Below are positions 27,870-36,167 of a DNA stretch of 64,000 nt, piece by piece (the first letter of the stretch is position 1; each line of letters starts with the position of its first letter). A model generated the notes under the pieces. The model was not told the DNA's origin. It was given only the letters and a program-made list of their open reading frames with translations, and made no database searches. The DNA comes from Azospirillum baldaniorum (lineage in GTDB: Bacteria > Pseudomonadota > Alphaproteobacteria > Azospirillales > Azospirillaceae): assembly GCF_003119195.2 (NCBI RefSeq), contig NZ_CP022253.1, positions 1,869,001 through 1,933,000 of the forward strand, written 5' to 3'. Position numbers and translations under genes: made by a program.

Positions 27870-29501
27870 TCAGCCCTTGCGGTCTTCGATGGGCATCGGC
27901 ACGTAGCGCAGATCGCCGTCGCGGCTGAGCAGCATCAGCACGGTCTTGCGGCCCTGGCTGCGCGCGTCGTCGACCAGACGGTTCAGGTCCTCCGGCGTCT
28001 TCACCGGCTCCTGCCCGGCCTCCACGATGACGTCGCCGGCCTCGATGCCGCGCTCGCTGGCGGCGCTGGCATCGCCGACCTCGGTCACCACCACGCCCTC
28101 GACGTCGGGGTTGATGGAGAAGCTGTCGCGCAGGCCGGGGGTCAGTTGCGACAGGGTCAGCCCGAGCACCTGCTTGCTGTCGACCGTCGTTTCCGGGCGC
28201 GGCGCTCCGCTCGACCCGGACAGGGCAACCTGCTCCTGCGGCTCCAACTCGCCCACCGTCACGGTCAGGGTTTCGGCCTTGCCCTCGCGCACCAGTTCCA
28301 GCGGCACGGCGGACCCGATCTTGGTCGCGGCGACGATGCGCGGCAGTTCGCGCATGTGCTCGATGGACTCACCGTTGAAGCGGGTGATGACGTCGCCCTG
28401 CCGGACGCCGCCCTTCCCCGCCGGACCTTCCGGCGACACGCTGGTCACCAGGGCGCCCGCCGGCTCCTGCATGCCCAGGCTTTCGGCGATGTCGGGAGTC
28501 ACGCTCTGCACCTGGACGCCCAGCCAGCCGCGGCGCACCTGCCCATGGTCGCGCAACTGCTCGACGACCGGCCGCGCGACGGAGGACGGAATGGCGAAAC
28601 CGATGCCCACCGAGCCGCCGGTCGGCGAATAGATGGCCGTGTTGATGCCGATCACCTCGCCGTTGAGGTTGTAGAGCGGACCGCCGGAATTGCCCCGGTT
28701 GATCGAGGCGTCGGTCTGCAGATAGTCGTCGTAGGGTCCCTGCTGGATGTCGCGCTGCCGCGCCGACAGGATTCCCGCGGTCACCGACCCGCCGAGGCCG
28801 AAGGGGTTGCCGATGGCAACCACCCAGTCGCCGACCCGCAGCGCCTCGCTGTCGCCCCAGGGGGCGGCGACCAGCGGCTTCTTGCTCTCCACTTTCAAAA
28901 CGGCGAGGTCGGTCGGCCCGTCCACGCCGACGAGCTTCGCCGGCAGTTTCGTGCCGTCGTGCATGGTGACGGAAATCTCCGTCGCTTCGGACACCACATG
29001 GCTGTTGGTGACGACGAAGCCCGCCGGGTCGATGATGAAGCCGGAACCCAACGCCGCCGTCGGGCGCGGCGCCTGCTGCTGTTGCGGCTGGCCGCGCTGG
29101 CGGTCGCGAAACTCGCGGAAGAACTCTTCGAACGGTGAACCGGGCGGAAAGCCGGGAACCTCCGGTCCGCGCGGTCCCGCCTGCGGACCACCTTGTGGAG
29201 GCGCCTGCGTGGTGGATATGAAAACCACCGCGTCCACCTGCTTCTCCGCCAGATCGGCGAAGGTCGGGGGTGCGTTGGGCGGCAGGGCGGACGCCAGCGG
29301 CGGCGCGGCCGGGGCCGGAGGCGCTCCCCCCGCATCCTGCGCAAACGCCGGAGCCGCCAGGACGAGAAGGGCGGCGACAAGACCCGCGGGCGCGGACGCC
29401 GCCAATCGTGATGCGGATCCAAACGTCAATCCGGACGTCAATCCGGCTTGACGCGGGACGGAGCCGGACAAGGGCCGGAATCGATCGATGGAATGCGGCA
29501 T
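27870..29501 (-). CDS. degP: DegP/HtrA-type periplasmic serine protease
   Basis: Periplasmic protease-chaperone for misfolded envelope proteins. The 543-residue protein has a long N-terminal region with a signal sequence (LVAALLVLAAPAFAQ), a Pro/Gly/Gln-rich linker, the trypsin-like domain with His (VVTNSHVVS), Asp (TDLAVLKV) and Ser (GNSGGPLYN), then two PDZ domains (starting near GWLGVQVQSV and GLTLSQL). I start at the ATG at 29501, eight bases after GGAG; an open frame of 37 codons upstream is not typical. It is divergent from the helix-turn-helix protein gene. Confidence 0.94.
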   Translation of the reverse strand: MPHSIDRFRPLSGSVPRQAGLTSGLTFGSASRLAASAPAGLVAALLVLAAPAFAQDAGGAPPAPAAPPLASALPPNAPPTFADLAEKQVDAVVFISTTQAPPQGGPQAGPRGPEVPGFPPGSPFEEFFREFRDRQRGQPQQQQAPRPTAALGSGFIIDPAGFVVTNSHVVSEATEISVTMHDGTKLPAKLVGVDGPTDLAVLKVESKKPLVAAPWGDSEALRVGDWVVAIGNPFGLGGSVTAGILSARQRDIQQGPYDDYLQTDASINRGNSGGPLYNLNGEVIGINTAIYSPTGGSVGIGFAIPSSVARPVVEQLRDHGQVRRGWLGVQVQSVTPDIAESLGMQEPAGALVTSVSPEGPAGKGGVRQGDVITRFNGESIEHMRELPRIVAATKIGSAVPLELVREGKAETLTVTVGELEPQEQVALSGSSGAPRPETTVDSKQVLGLTLSQLTPGLRDSFSINPDVEGVVVTEVGDASAASERGIEAGDVIVEAGQEPVKTPEDLNRLVDDARSQGRKTVLMLLSRDGDLRYVPMPIEDRKG

Positions 29502-29917
29502 GAAGGAAACTCCGCCAGTCGAACAGCGCGCGCCTTGCGATGGGCGCCTCATGTCAACAGAACGCTCTGCAACGCATTCCGGACCGCCGTGGTTTTTCAA
29601 ACCCCTTTGCAACCGGTCCCTGCACGACCGATTCGTGAAATACAGTTTTTAAAATTCTCGTCAGCGGATGTTCCTATGCGCTTCGCGCAAACAGCGACCA
29701 CAAGGCAATCCAGCCTTCGGACTAAGGCTCCGGCAACCAGCCTAAGCGCAATTTTTCCATGCGGCGCAAAGTTCTTCTGGCATTTTCCCAGCAAGTTCCC
29801 GATATTCATCCGTACCGACAACATCGCACGCAAAAACGGCTCCTGACGTGATGCTCGTGCACGCGCCCGCGTGCCGCGGCGTCAGAAGGCGCGCGATACG
29901 GCCCAAGCAGCGTACGC
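29502..29917. other. Divergent intergenic region between degP and the HTH-linker gene
   Basis: About 415 bases with no supported gene. The middle (29640-29830) is unusually AT-rich for this genome, as expected for back-to-back promoters. A TTGACA hexamer on the minus strand at 29552-29557 lies 51 bases before degP, but no convincing -10 follows at 17 bases. I see no terminator or coding region. Confidence 0.55.
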
Positions 29918-30778
29918 ATGACTCAAAATTCACTTTGGCAACCGAGCGACATAATGAACGCAGAAACCGGGTCCGAACCGGAGGCTCCGAAGAAGCGCGG
30001 ACGAATCCCCCAGTCGGCGTGGCCGCAGATTCTTGAGCGTTACCGTTCCGGCGCAACCCTGTCGGCAATCGCGCGTGAATTCGAATGCACGCCGAGCGCC
30101 ATTTCCTACATCATCCGCAAGGCCGAGGCTGCCGGCGAGAAGGACGCGCCGGTCGTTGAGGAAGGCGCGGCCATCGACTCCGCCGACGCCGCGGCGGAAG
30201 CGCCGGCCGGCGACGCGATGGCGGAAGAGCCGCCGCCCGCTCCGGTTGTCGCTCCGGAAGCTCCGGCACCGGTCAAGCCGGCGCGGCGCGCCGCTGCCCC
30301 CGCCCCGGTCCAGGCCCCTCAGACCGCGGCTCCGGCGGCTCCTCCGGCGGCAGCGGCTCCCCAGCCCACCCCGGCCCAGCCGTCCGCTCCGGCTCAGACC
30401 GAGACGCTGCGTCTCAACCGTCCGGAGCCGCAGCCGGCTCCCCAGCCCGCTCCGGTCCAGCCGGCGGCGGCTCCCTCTCCCCAGCCCGCCTCCCAGCCCG
30501 CTGCGGCCGATGGAAGCCGCCCCGCCGGTGCCAACCCACCGCCGGTCGATGCCGTCGAGGCGCGGCTGCGCGACACCGCGCGCGGCTGCCTGAACGCCTA
30601 CCGCGGCTGGCGCCAGCAGCCGGGCGAAGCATCGATCCAGACGCTGTCGGAAGCGGTGCACGAGCTGCGCAAGGCCTTGGCCCGCATCGAGATCGACATG
30701 TCGGCCAGCCGTCGCGAAGAGCAGGCGATCCGGCCCATTCCGATCCCGGCGCATCGCACAGCACGCCGTACGCCGTAA
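29918..30778 (+). CDS. Helix-turn-helix protein with long Pro/Ala linker
   Basis: A 286-residue protein in three parts. Residues 24-70 form a helix-turn-helix (RGRIPQSAWPQILERYRSG then TLSAIAREFECTPSAISYIIRK), resembling recombinase- or GcrA-like DNA-binding heads. Residues about 80-205 are a disordered Pro/Ala linker. The last 70 residues form a helical domain (EARLRDTARGCLNAYRGW, LSEAVHELRKALARIEIDM). I know no characterised family with this layout. The ATG at 29918 has a weak ribosome-binding site; one at 29954 would remove 12 residues. A strong terminator follows. A DNA-binding role is inferred. Confidence 0.75.
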   Translation: MTQNSLWQPSDIMNAETGSEPEAPKKRGRIPQSAWPQILERYRSGATLSAIAREFECTPSAISYIIRKAEAAGEKDAPVVEEGAAIDSADAAAEAPAGDAMAEEPPPAPVVAPEAPAPVKPARRAAAPAPVQAPQTAAPAAPPAAAAPQPTPAQPSAPAQTETLRLNRPEPQPAPQPAPVQPAAAPSPQPASQPAAADGSRPAGANPPPVDAVEARLRDTARGCLNAYRGWRQQPGEASIQTLSEAVHELRKALARIEIDMSASRREEQAIRPIPIPAHRTARRTP

Positions 30779-30823
30779 GTCAGGGCCATCAGAACGGGTC
30801 TTCACGACGCTGCTTGAGTTATT

Positions 30824-30862
30824 GAAAAAGCCCTTCCCCGCCGATCGGGGAAGGGCTTTTTC
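30824..30862 (+). terminator. Strong Rho-independent terminator
   Basis: Perfect 17-base-pair stem (30824-30840 with 30846-30862) with the loop CCGAT; the arms contain GCCCTTCCCC and GGGGAAGGGC flanked by A and T tracts. It lies 46 bases after the HTH-linker gene. Confidence 0.9.
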
Positions 30863-30998
30863 ATGCCCCCACCCTTCGGTCTAGGCCGTCCGACGGCACC
30901 GCCTACCTCCAACGCCGCAGGAAAAAGCCCTACGGACTCCAGTGGAATAGCGGTTATAATAAGCGCAACAAAGCAATCATAAGCCGGAGGAACGCCCG

Positions 30999-31223
30999 AT
31001 GACCTTCCGCAGAAACGCCGAGCTGCCCGAATCGGTGAAGCGATGCCTGCCGCCGCCCGCTCAGGACATTTACCGGTCAGCCTTCAATCACACTTGGCAG
31101 GGCTGCCGGTCGCCGGAGGCTCGCCACGCCATGCAGCGCGAACTGCTGGCTCATAAGGTCGCCTGGGCCGCGGTCCGGCGGCGTTATGAACCGGACGGCA
31201 GCGGTTGGCGCCCCAAGCATTGA
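30999..31223 (+). CDS. chaB: ChaB family protein
   Basis: A 74-residue protein matching ChaB, annotated as a regulator of the ChaA cation antiporter although its real role is unclear. Shared features in order are LPESVKRCLPPPAQDIYRSAFN, a Trp two positions later, and HKVAWAAVRRRY near the end. GGAGGA is placed well before the ATG. A TATAAT-like hexamer lies at 30955-30960, but no good -35 matches it. No chaA gene is near. The length is normal for the family. Confidence 0.88.
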   Translation: MTFRRNAELPESVKRCLPPPAQDIYRSAFNHTWQGCRSPEARHAMQRELLAHKVAWAAVRRRYEPDGSGWRPKH

Positions 31224-31245
31224 GGCGCCAGAACCCAAGGGTTCT
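31206..31245. terminator. Hairpin pair between chaB and phoU
   Basis: Two inverted repeats in the short gap between convergent genes: TGGCGCC/GGCGCCA (31206-31212 with 31224-31230), which spans the chaB stop, and AGAACC/GGTTCT (31230-31235 with 31240-31245). No T run follows, so this is a tentative shared termination signal. Confidence 0.35.
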
Positions 31246-31262
31246 CTTCCCCCCGGTGCGTG

Positions 31263-31973
31263 TTATTCCTTCTCCACCACCGTGTAGCTGCTGAGGTCGC
31301 CCTTGGCCCGTTCCTCGGACGGCAGGCGCCCCTGAACGATGTAGCAGATGTTTTCGGCCACGTTCGTGGCGTGGTCTCCGGCCCGCTCGATGGACTTCGC
31401 CACGAACAGCAGATGGGTGCAGCCGGTGATCTGTGCCGGCGACTCCATCATGTAGGTCAGAAATTCGCGGAACAGGCTGGTGTAGGCCGCATCCACCTGC
31501 CCATCCCGATTGCGGACGGCCATCGCGCGCTCGGCATCCTGGCCGTCATAGGCGGCCACCACGTCGCGGATCATGCCGAGCACCGTCTCGCCCATCCAGG
31601 ACAGCGAGGCGACGGGCGGTTCCACCGGCAGGCCCGCCAGCGTGACCGCGCGCTTGGCGACCGAACTCGCGAAATCGCCCATGCGTTCCAGGTTCGAGGC
31701 GATCTTGAGCGCCGACACGATGTCGCGCAAATCCTTCGCCATCGGCTGACGCAGCGCCAGCAACCGCACGCTCAGCGCTTCCAACTCAAGTTCCAGCCGG
31801 TCGATCTCGGCGTCTGCTTCGATCACCTGCGCGGCCTTGCCGGCATCACGCTCCGCGATGGCTTCCAGCGCGGCGGCGAACTGCTCCTCCACGAGCCGCC
31901 CCATGGTCACGACGATCTGGTGCAGGCGCGCCAGTTCGGCGTCGAAGGCCGCCACCGTATGTCCGCCGGTCAT
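31263..31973 (-). CDS. phoU: Phosphate signalling protein PhoU
   Basis: Negative regulator linking the Pst transporter to the PhoR kinase. The 236-residue protein has two three-helix-bundle repeats, each with the metal-binding pattern: LKIASNLERMGDFASSVAK (residues about 91-109) and LFVAKSIERAGDHATNVAENI (about 190-210). I start at the ATG at 31973, with GAGG seven bases upstream; the 22-codon open stretch before it is Arg-rich and unlike the family. No pst or phoB gene lies nearby, so this is a stand-alone phoU. Confidence 0.93.
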   Translation of the reverse strand: MTGGHTVAAFDAELARLHQIVVTMGRLVEEQFAAALEAIAERDAGKAAQVIEADAEIDRLELELEALSVRLLALRQPMAKDLRDIVSALKIASNLERMGDFASSVAKRAVTLAGLPVEPPVASLSWMGETVLGMIRDVVAAYDGQDAERAMAVRNRDGQVDAAYTSLFREFLTYMMESPAQITGCTHLLFVAKSIERAGDHATNVAENICYIVQGRLPSEERAKGDLSSYTVVEKE

Positions 31974-32155
31974 TCCGAGCCTCTTTCCCTTGTTCCTTTG
32001 CCACGCCGCACCGGTCCGGCGTCGCATCGCGTCCGGCAACGGAACAGCATGTTAACAATTAAACCAGATTATCTTATGACACTGCTAACGCGCTGGAGTA
32101 ACCGCGCCCATCCCCCTGCACCGCGCCGGGAACGGGCCGATTGTCGGACGGGGTC

Positions 32156-33466
32156 ATGACGCCACATGAGTTGGTCGCCGTGCTGGAAAAGCACGAGCGT
32201 TGGCTGAAGAACCGGTCGGGCGGCAATCGCGCCAACCTGACCATGACCAACCTGGAGGGATCGAATCTCGCCGGGGTGGAACTGACGCAGGGCAAGCTGT
32301 CCGGGGCCAACATGGCCCACTGCGACCTTTCCAACGCGAATCTCAGCCACGCCGACCTGTTCGCCGCCCACCTGACCAAGGCCGACCTGACCGGCTGCAA
32401 CCTCTACCGGGCGGATCTGCGCGGCGCCCACCTGCGCGGCGCCAAGCTGAAGCGGGCGATCCTGAAGGAGGCGGACCTGCGCGGCGGCGCGCTGCTGTAT
32501 GGCGGGAACGGCGCCAACGGCAGCAAGGGCCTGGATTTCGTGCGGTCGGACCTGTCCGGCAGCGACATGGACGACGCGATGATGTCGAACGCCAACCTGT
32601 CCGGCGCCGACCTGACCGACGTGTCGATGAACGGGGCGGATTGCGAGGGCGCGCTGATGGCGGGAGCGACGCTGATGCGCTCCACCATGAAGAACTGCAA
32701 CCTTGCCCGCGCCGACCTGCGCGGCTGCAATCTGTCCGGCGTCAACCTCCAGGGCGCCATCCTGCGCGACGCCAACCTGAACGGTGCGGTTCTGGCCGGC
32801 GCCAACCTGCGCAACGCCGACCTCCAGGGCGCGAAGATGGAAGGGGCCGACCTTGCCGGTGCGGACACCACCGGTGCCAACATGGCACGCTCCGCCGAGA
32901 ATTTCTCGATCCAGATCCAGGAAGCGCTTCACAATCATTACACCTGGATCAACACCAACGGCGCCATGGGATCGCGCGCCGACCTCAGCGGGGCGGACCT
33001 GTCGCACATCGACCTTCACGGCGTGAATCTGTCCGGCGCGAACCTGCGCGGCGTGCGGCTGGTCGGCGCCAAGATGCGCGATTCGCTGCTCATCATGTGC
33101 GACATCTCCGCCGCCGACCTGACCGACAGCGACTTCAGCGGCGCCATCCTCGACGGGGCGACTCTTCGCGGCACCAACCTGTCCGGCGCCCGGTTCGACG
33201 GGGCGGGAATCGGCTGGGTCGACATAAAGGGACCGGACGGCCGGCCGACCGGGCGGCTGTGGGCGGCCAATCTGACCGGCAGCAACTTCACCGGAGCCTC
33301 CTGCATCCGCACCAACATGCGCGGAGCGAATCTGGCGGGCTGCGATTTCTCCAGCGCCGACCTGACCGGAGCGATTCTCAGCGACGCGAACATCCGCGAC
33401 GCGCGCTTCACCGGCGCCAACCTGACCGGGGCCAGCCTGCCACCGCCGCCCGATCTGGACGACTGA
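32156..33466 (+). CDS. Pentapeptide-repeat protein with two modules
   Basis: A 436-residue protein made almost entirely of A(N/D)LxX pentapeptide repeats, which fold into a right-handed quadrilateral helix. Two long runs are separated by a break around residues 250-285. Each run is preceded by the same kind of capping motif: VLEKHERWLKNRSGGNRANL at the N-terminus and ALHNHYTWINTNGAMGSRADL in the middle, so the protein looks internally duplicated. There is no signal peptide or membrane helix. The ATG at 32156 is preferred over a TTG at 32141. The function is unknown; DNA-gyrase protection is known for some family members but not supported here. Confidence 0.85.
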   Translation: MTPHELVAVLEKHERWLKNRSGGNRANLTMTNLEGSNLAGVELTQGKLSGANMAHCDLSNANLSHADLFAAHLTKADLTGCNLYRADLRGAHLRGAKLKRAILKEADLRGGALLYGGNGANGSKGLDFVRSDLSGSDMDDAMMSNANLSGADLTDVSMNGADCEGALMAGATLMRSTMKNCNLARADLRGCNLSGVNLQGAILRDANLNGAVLAGANLRNADLQGAKMEGADLAGADTTGANMARSAENFSIQIQEALHNHYTWINTNGAMGSRADLSGADLSHIDLHGVNLSGANLRGVRLVGAKMRDSLLIMCDISAADLTDSDFSGAILDGATLRGTNLSGARFDGAGIGWVDIKGPDGRPTGRLWAANLTGSNFTGASCIRTNMRGANLAGCDFSSADLTGAILSDANIRDARFTGANLTGASLPPPPDLDD

Positions 33467-33521
33467 CCGGAACGGCCGGTGCGGGACCCGGTCGGTCGCC
33501 CCCGTTCGATCGCCGCGCCCC

Positions 33522-34046
33522 CTATCCCAGATCGTCGTCCCCGCCGACAGGCGGCAATCCGCCGAGATTGGCGGACACCCGGCGCAGCACGCTGACGGTC
33601 AGTTCCAGTTCGCGCGGCGCGATTCCCTGGGTGGCGGCTTCCTCGATCTCCTCCGCACCCGGCAGGATGTCGGCGCGCAACGCCTTGCCCTTCGGCGTCA
33701 GGTAGATGTTCACCTTGCGGCGGTCGTGGGGGTTGCGCACCCGCTGGACGAGATCGCAGCGCTCCAGGTTGTTCAGCGCCGTCACCGTGGTGGGTTCCAT
33801 CATGCCGACCCGCTGGCTCAACTCGCGCTGGGTCAACCCGTCCTCTTCCCACAGGGCGCGAAGAAAATACCATTGCCCCATGCTGACGCCGTGGTCGGCG
33901 ATGCGGATCTGCAGCGCACGCGTGATGGCGCGATGCACCTCCCGCACGGCACGCGGCAAGGTCATGACGGACGGGGGGACCGCGTCGGCATCCTCTCCTT
34001 GCGGCTCAGCGACGATGGGTTCCTGTCTCTTGAAACGCCCAACCAT
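33522..34046 (-). CDS. MarR-family transcriptional regulator
   Basis: Winged-helix regulator of 174 residues. The MarR core spans residues about 30-150: GVSMGQWYFLRALWEEDGLTQRELSQRVGM (recognition helix region METTTVTALNNLERCDL-like, here MEPTTVTALNNLE) and the wing DRRKVNIYLTPKGKAL. An N-terminal 25-residue tail with acidic residues precedes it. I start at the ATG at 34046; internal ATG at 33965 is also possible. It is divergent from aguB across a 384-base region with candidate operator sites, so it may control aguB and itself. Confidence 0.85.
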   Translation of the reverse strand: MVGRFKRQEPIVAEPQGEDADAVPPSVMTLPRAVREVHRAITRALQIRIADHGVSMGQWYFLRALWEEDGLTQRELSQRVGMMEPTTVTALNNLERCDLVQRVRNPHDRRKVNIYLTPKGKALRADILPGAEEIEEAATQGIAPRELELTVSVLRRVSANLGGLPPVGGDDDLG

Positions 34047-34218
34047 GACGACGATCTCTCGGCAGACGTCCGTCAGGCCGTGGTGCGGTGCAGCGGACGA
34101 AATCAACTTGCCCGATCATATCTGCTCTCGGAAAAATCGCAAAGCATTTGCGGATTTAAATTTCTCATGCATGCAATAATATGCCTCATAACCGTCGCGC
34201 GATCTTTCATCGACGTTT

Positions 34219-34236
34219 TCATATTTATGCGTATGA
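34219..34236. promoter_or_regulatory. Candidate MarR-type operator
   Basis: Inverted repeat TCATA-N8-TATGA, 18 bases in all, the size expected for a MarR dimer site. It lies between marR and aguB in the AT-rich stretch. The link to the MarR protein is inferred from position only. Confidence 0.35.
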
Positions 34237-34292
34237 CTGCCGAGTTCTACGCCCGACACGCGGCAATGGCGGGGTTTCCCGGCCTCCGAACC

Positions 34293-34341
34293 TGCCGGCC
34301 CTGAAACGTGCCGGCCCTGAAACGCAAATGAGTCTGAAACG
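34293..34341 (+). repeat. Tandem 16-bp repeat with CTGAAACG core
   Basis: TGCCGGCCCTGAAACG occurs twice in direct tandem (34293-34308 and 34309-34324). A third core CTGAAACG follows at 34334-34341. The cores start at 34301, 34317 and 34334, so they are 16 and 17 bases apart, 90 bases upstream of aguB. Confidence 0.8.
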
Positions 34342-34430
34342 TTTGTGACAGGGCGGAGATTGGGTTGCGCGCCCGGCCATCCGCCCACTAACACGGCACA
34401 GCACACGCAAGAGCACAGGAGCACCAGCTT

Positions 34431-35327
34431 ATGCGCCCCACCACCGGACGCACCGTCACCGTCGCGGCGACCCAGATGGCCTGCGGCTGGGACCGCGACG
34501 CCAATGTGAATGGCGTCGAGCGCCTCGTGCGCGACGCGGCGGCGCGCGGCGCCCAGATCATCCTGCCGCAGGAACTGTTCGAAACGCCTTATTTCTGCAA
34601 GGACCAGAAGCAGGATTTGTTCGCCCTCGCCCACCCGGTCGAGGATCACCCGGTGATCGCGCGGATGAGCGCGCTTGCCCGTGAACTGTCCGTGGTCATC
34701 CCCACCAGCTTCTTCGAGCGGGCCCGGAACGCCTATTACAATTCGCTGGCAATGATCGACGCGGACGGCACGGTCCTGGGCGTCTACCGCAAGTCCCACA
34801 TCCCGGACGGTCCCGGCTATCAGGAAAAATACTACTTCAACCCCGGCGACACCGGCTTCCAGGTCTACAAGACCCGCTACGCCGCCATCGGCTGCGCGAT
34901 CTGCTGGGACCAGTGGTTCCCGGAATCGGCCCGCGCCATGGCGCTGAAGGGGGCGGAGATCCTGTTCTACCCCACCGCCATCGGGTCCGAGCCGCAGGAC
35001 GGCGCGCTGGACAGCCAGGCCCACTGGACGCGGGTCATGCAGGGCCATGCCGGAGCCAACCTGATGCCCCTGGTCGCCTCCAACCGCATCGGCCGGGAAG
35101 AGGGTGACACCTGCGGGATCACCTTCTACGGTTCCTCCTTCATCGCCGGACCGACCGGGGAGTTGGTCGCGCAGGCCGACCGCGACAGCGAGACGGTCCT
35201 GACCGCCAGCTTCGATCTCGACCGCATCGCCGCGCAGCGCGCGTCCTGGGGCATCTTCCGCGACCGCCGGCCGGAGCTTTACGGCCCGCTGCTGACCCTT
35301 GACGGCGAGTCCCCTGTCCGCCGCTGA
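34431..35327 (+). CDS. aguB: N-carbamoylputrescine amidase
   Basis: Nitrilase-superfamily hydrolase that converts N-carbamoylputrescine to putrescine, CO2 and ammonia in the arginine-decarboxylase route. The 298-residue protein shows the catalytic triad in family context: Glu in LPQELFETPYFC, Lys in YRKSHIPDGPGY and Cys in AIGCAICWDQWFPE. The EKYYFNPGDTGF stretch is characteristic of AguB. AGGAG lies before the ATG. No aguA (agmatine deiminase) is nearby in the window. Its expression is likely tied to the divergent MarR regulator. Confidence 0.93.
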   Translation: MRPTTGRTVTVAATQMACGWDRDANVNGVERLVRDAAARGAQIILPQELFETPYFCKDQKQDLFALAHPVEDHPVIARMSALARELSVVIPTSFFERARNAYYNSLAMIDADGTVLGVYRKSHIPDGPGYQEKYYFNPGDTGFQVYKTRYAAIGCAICWDQWFPESARAMALKGAEILFYPTAIGSEPQDGALDSQAHWTRVMQGHAGANLMPLVASNRIGREEGDTCGITFYGSSFIAGPTGELVAQADRDSETVLTASFDLDRIAAQRASWGIFRDRRPELYGPLLTLDGESPVRR

Positions 35328-35351
35328 GACCCGGAACCGGCCCGCCCGGCA

Positions 35352-35999
35352 TCACACCATGATGCCGGCGGTGCCGCTCCGCTGGCCGATGCCAAAGGCC
35401 GACGCGTAGGCCGACGCGCCACGCGCCGCCAGGGCTGGCGCGGCGGTGTCGCTTGGCCTCGCACCGTCATCTCCGCTGTCTTGCCCGTCGAGTGAGCCGC
35501 CGCTCCGCGCGCCCGGCTCCGAACCCTTCCGCCGCAATTCCTGCTGCGCCTGCATTTTCGCGGCGTCGGCCTGCTGGGCCACGCGAAGGTCCTGGGCCGA
35601 GGGGTCGGACGGCGCCAAGGCCGCCGCCTTGACCGTGTCCATCTTGCGCACGGTGGCTTCGGGATCGCTCTCCGCACCGGCGTCCACCTGCACTTCGCCG
35701 GCGGTCGCGTAGTTCTTGCCGTCCGGCCCGCGGGTAAAGGTGAAGGAGGCACCGCCCGCATGAGGGCCGCCCGCCGCCTGATGCGCCGCCTCGTGCTGGC
35801 GGACGCTGGCGTCGATGCGCTTGAGTTCCTGGACCTGCCGCTCCTGATCGTCGGTCAGCGTCCCAGGCTGGCCCGCGCTTGTCCGGGCGGTGTCCTGATC
35901 GGCGGTCCCGGCACCGTCCGGGCTCCGGTCGCGCGACGGCTGACCGGACCGCAGGGGCGGCCAGCCATGAATCCCACTCGACGACACACCGGCAACCAT
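35352..35999 (-). CDS. SprA-family protein with putative metalloprotease motif
   Basis: A 215-residue protein. Residues 58-140 match the SprA-related family: ELKRIDASVRQHEAAHQAAGG carries an HExxH-type motif HEAAH at residues 69-73, followed by SFTFTRGPDGKNYATAGEV and the AALAPSDPSAQDLRVA segment. The flanks are low in complexity and probably disordered; there is no signal peptide. The HExxH motif suggests a zinc protease, but activity has not been shown from sequence. AGGAG precedes the ATG. It is convergent with aguB by 24 bases. Confidence 0.82.
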   Translation of the reverse strand: MVAGVSSSGIHGWPPLRSGQPSRDRSPDGAGTADQDTARTSAGQPGTLTDDQERQVQELKRIDASVRQHEAAHQAAGGPHAGGASFTFTRGPDGKNYATAGEVQVDAGAESDPEATVRKMDTVKAAALAPSDPSAQDLRVAQQADAAKMQAQQELRRKGSEPGARSGGSLDGQDSGDDGARPSDTAAPALAARGASAYASAFGIGQRSGTAGIMV

Positions 36000-36167
36000 G
36001 GGCCGCGGCTCCTGCGCGTTCCACGCGATGCCCCCAGTCTACACGCAGCATGACAGCGCGGCAACGCAGCTTGGCCGTTGCCTTTTTCGCGTTATGCACG
36101 CATTAGTATTCATTGCGTCGGAATTTTACGGCCAATATGGAACCGGAACACGGTGCCAAAACCATCG

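Larger units (their letters stand above)
34047..34430. other. Divergent intergenic region between marR and aguB
   Basis: About 384 bases without a gene. It contains the palindrome and the CTGAAACG repeats listed separately, and an AT-rich stretch at 34140-34235 that could hold promoters for both genes. Confidence 0.6.

Noticed and set aside
30955..30960. A promoter for chaB with TATAAT
   Set aside because: The -10 match is perfect but no -35-like hexamer lies 16-18 bases upstream, so I did not list it as a promoter.
32156..33466. Qnr-type quinolone resistance protein
   Set aside because: Only the repeat fold is shared; length, two-module layout and caps differ from Qnr proteins.
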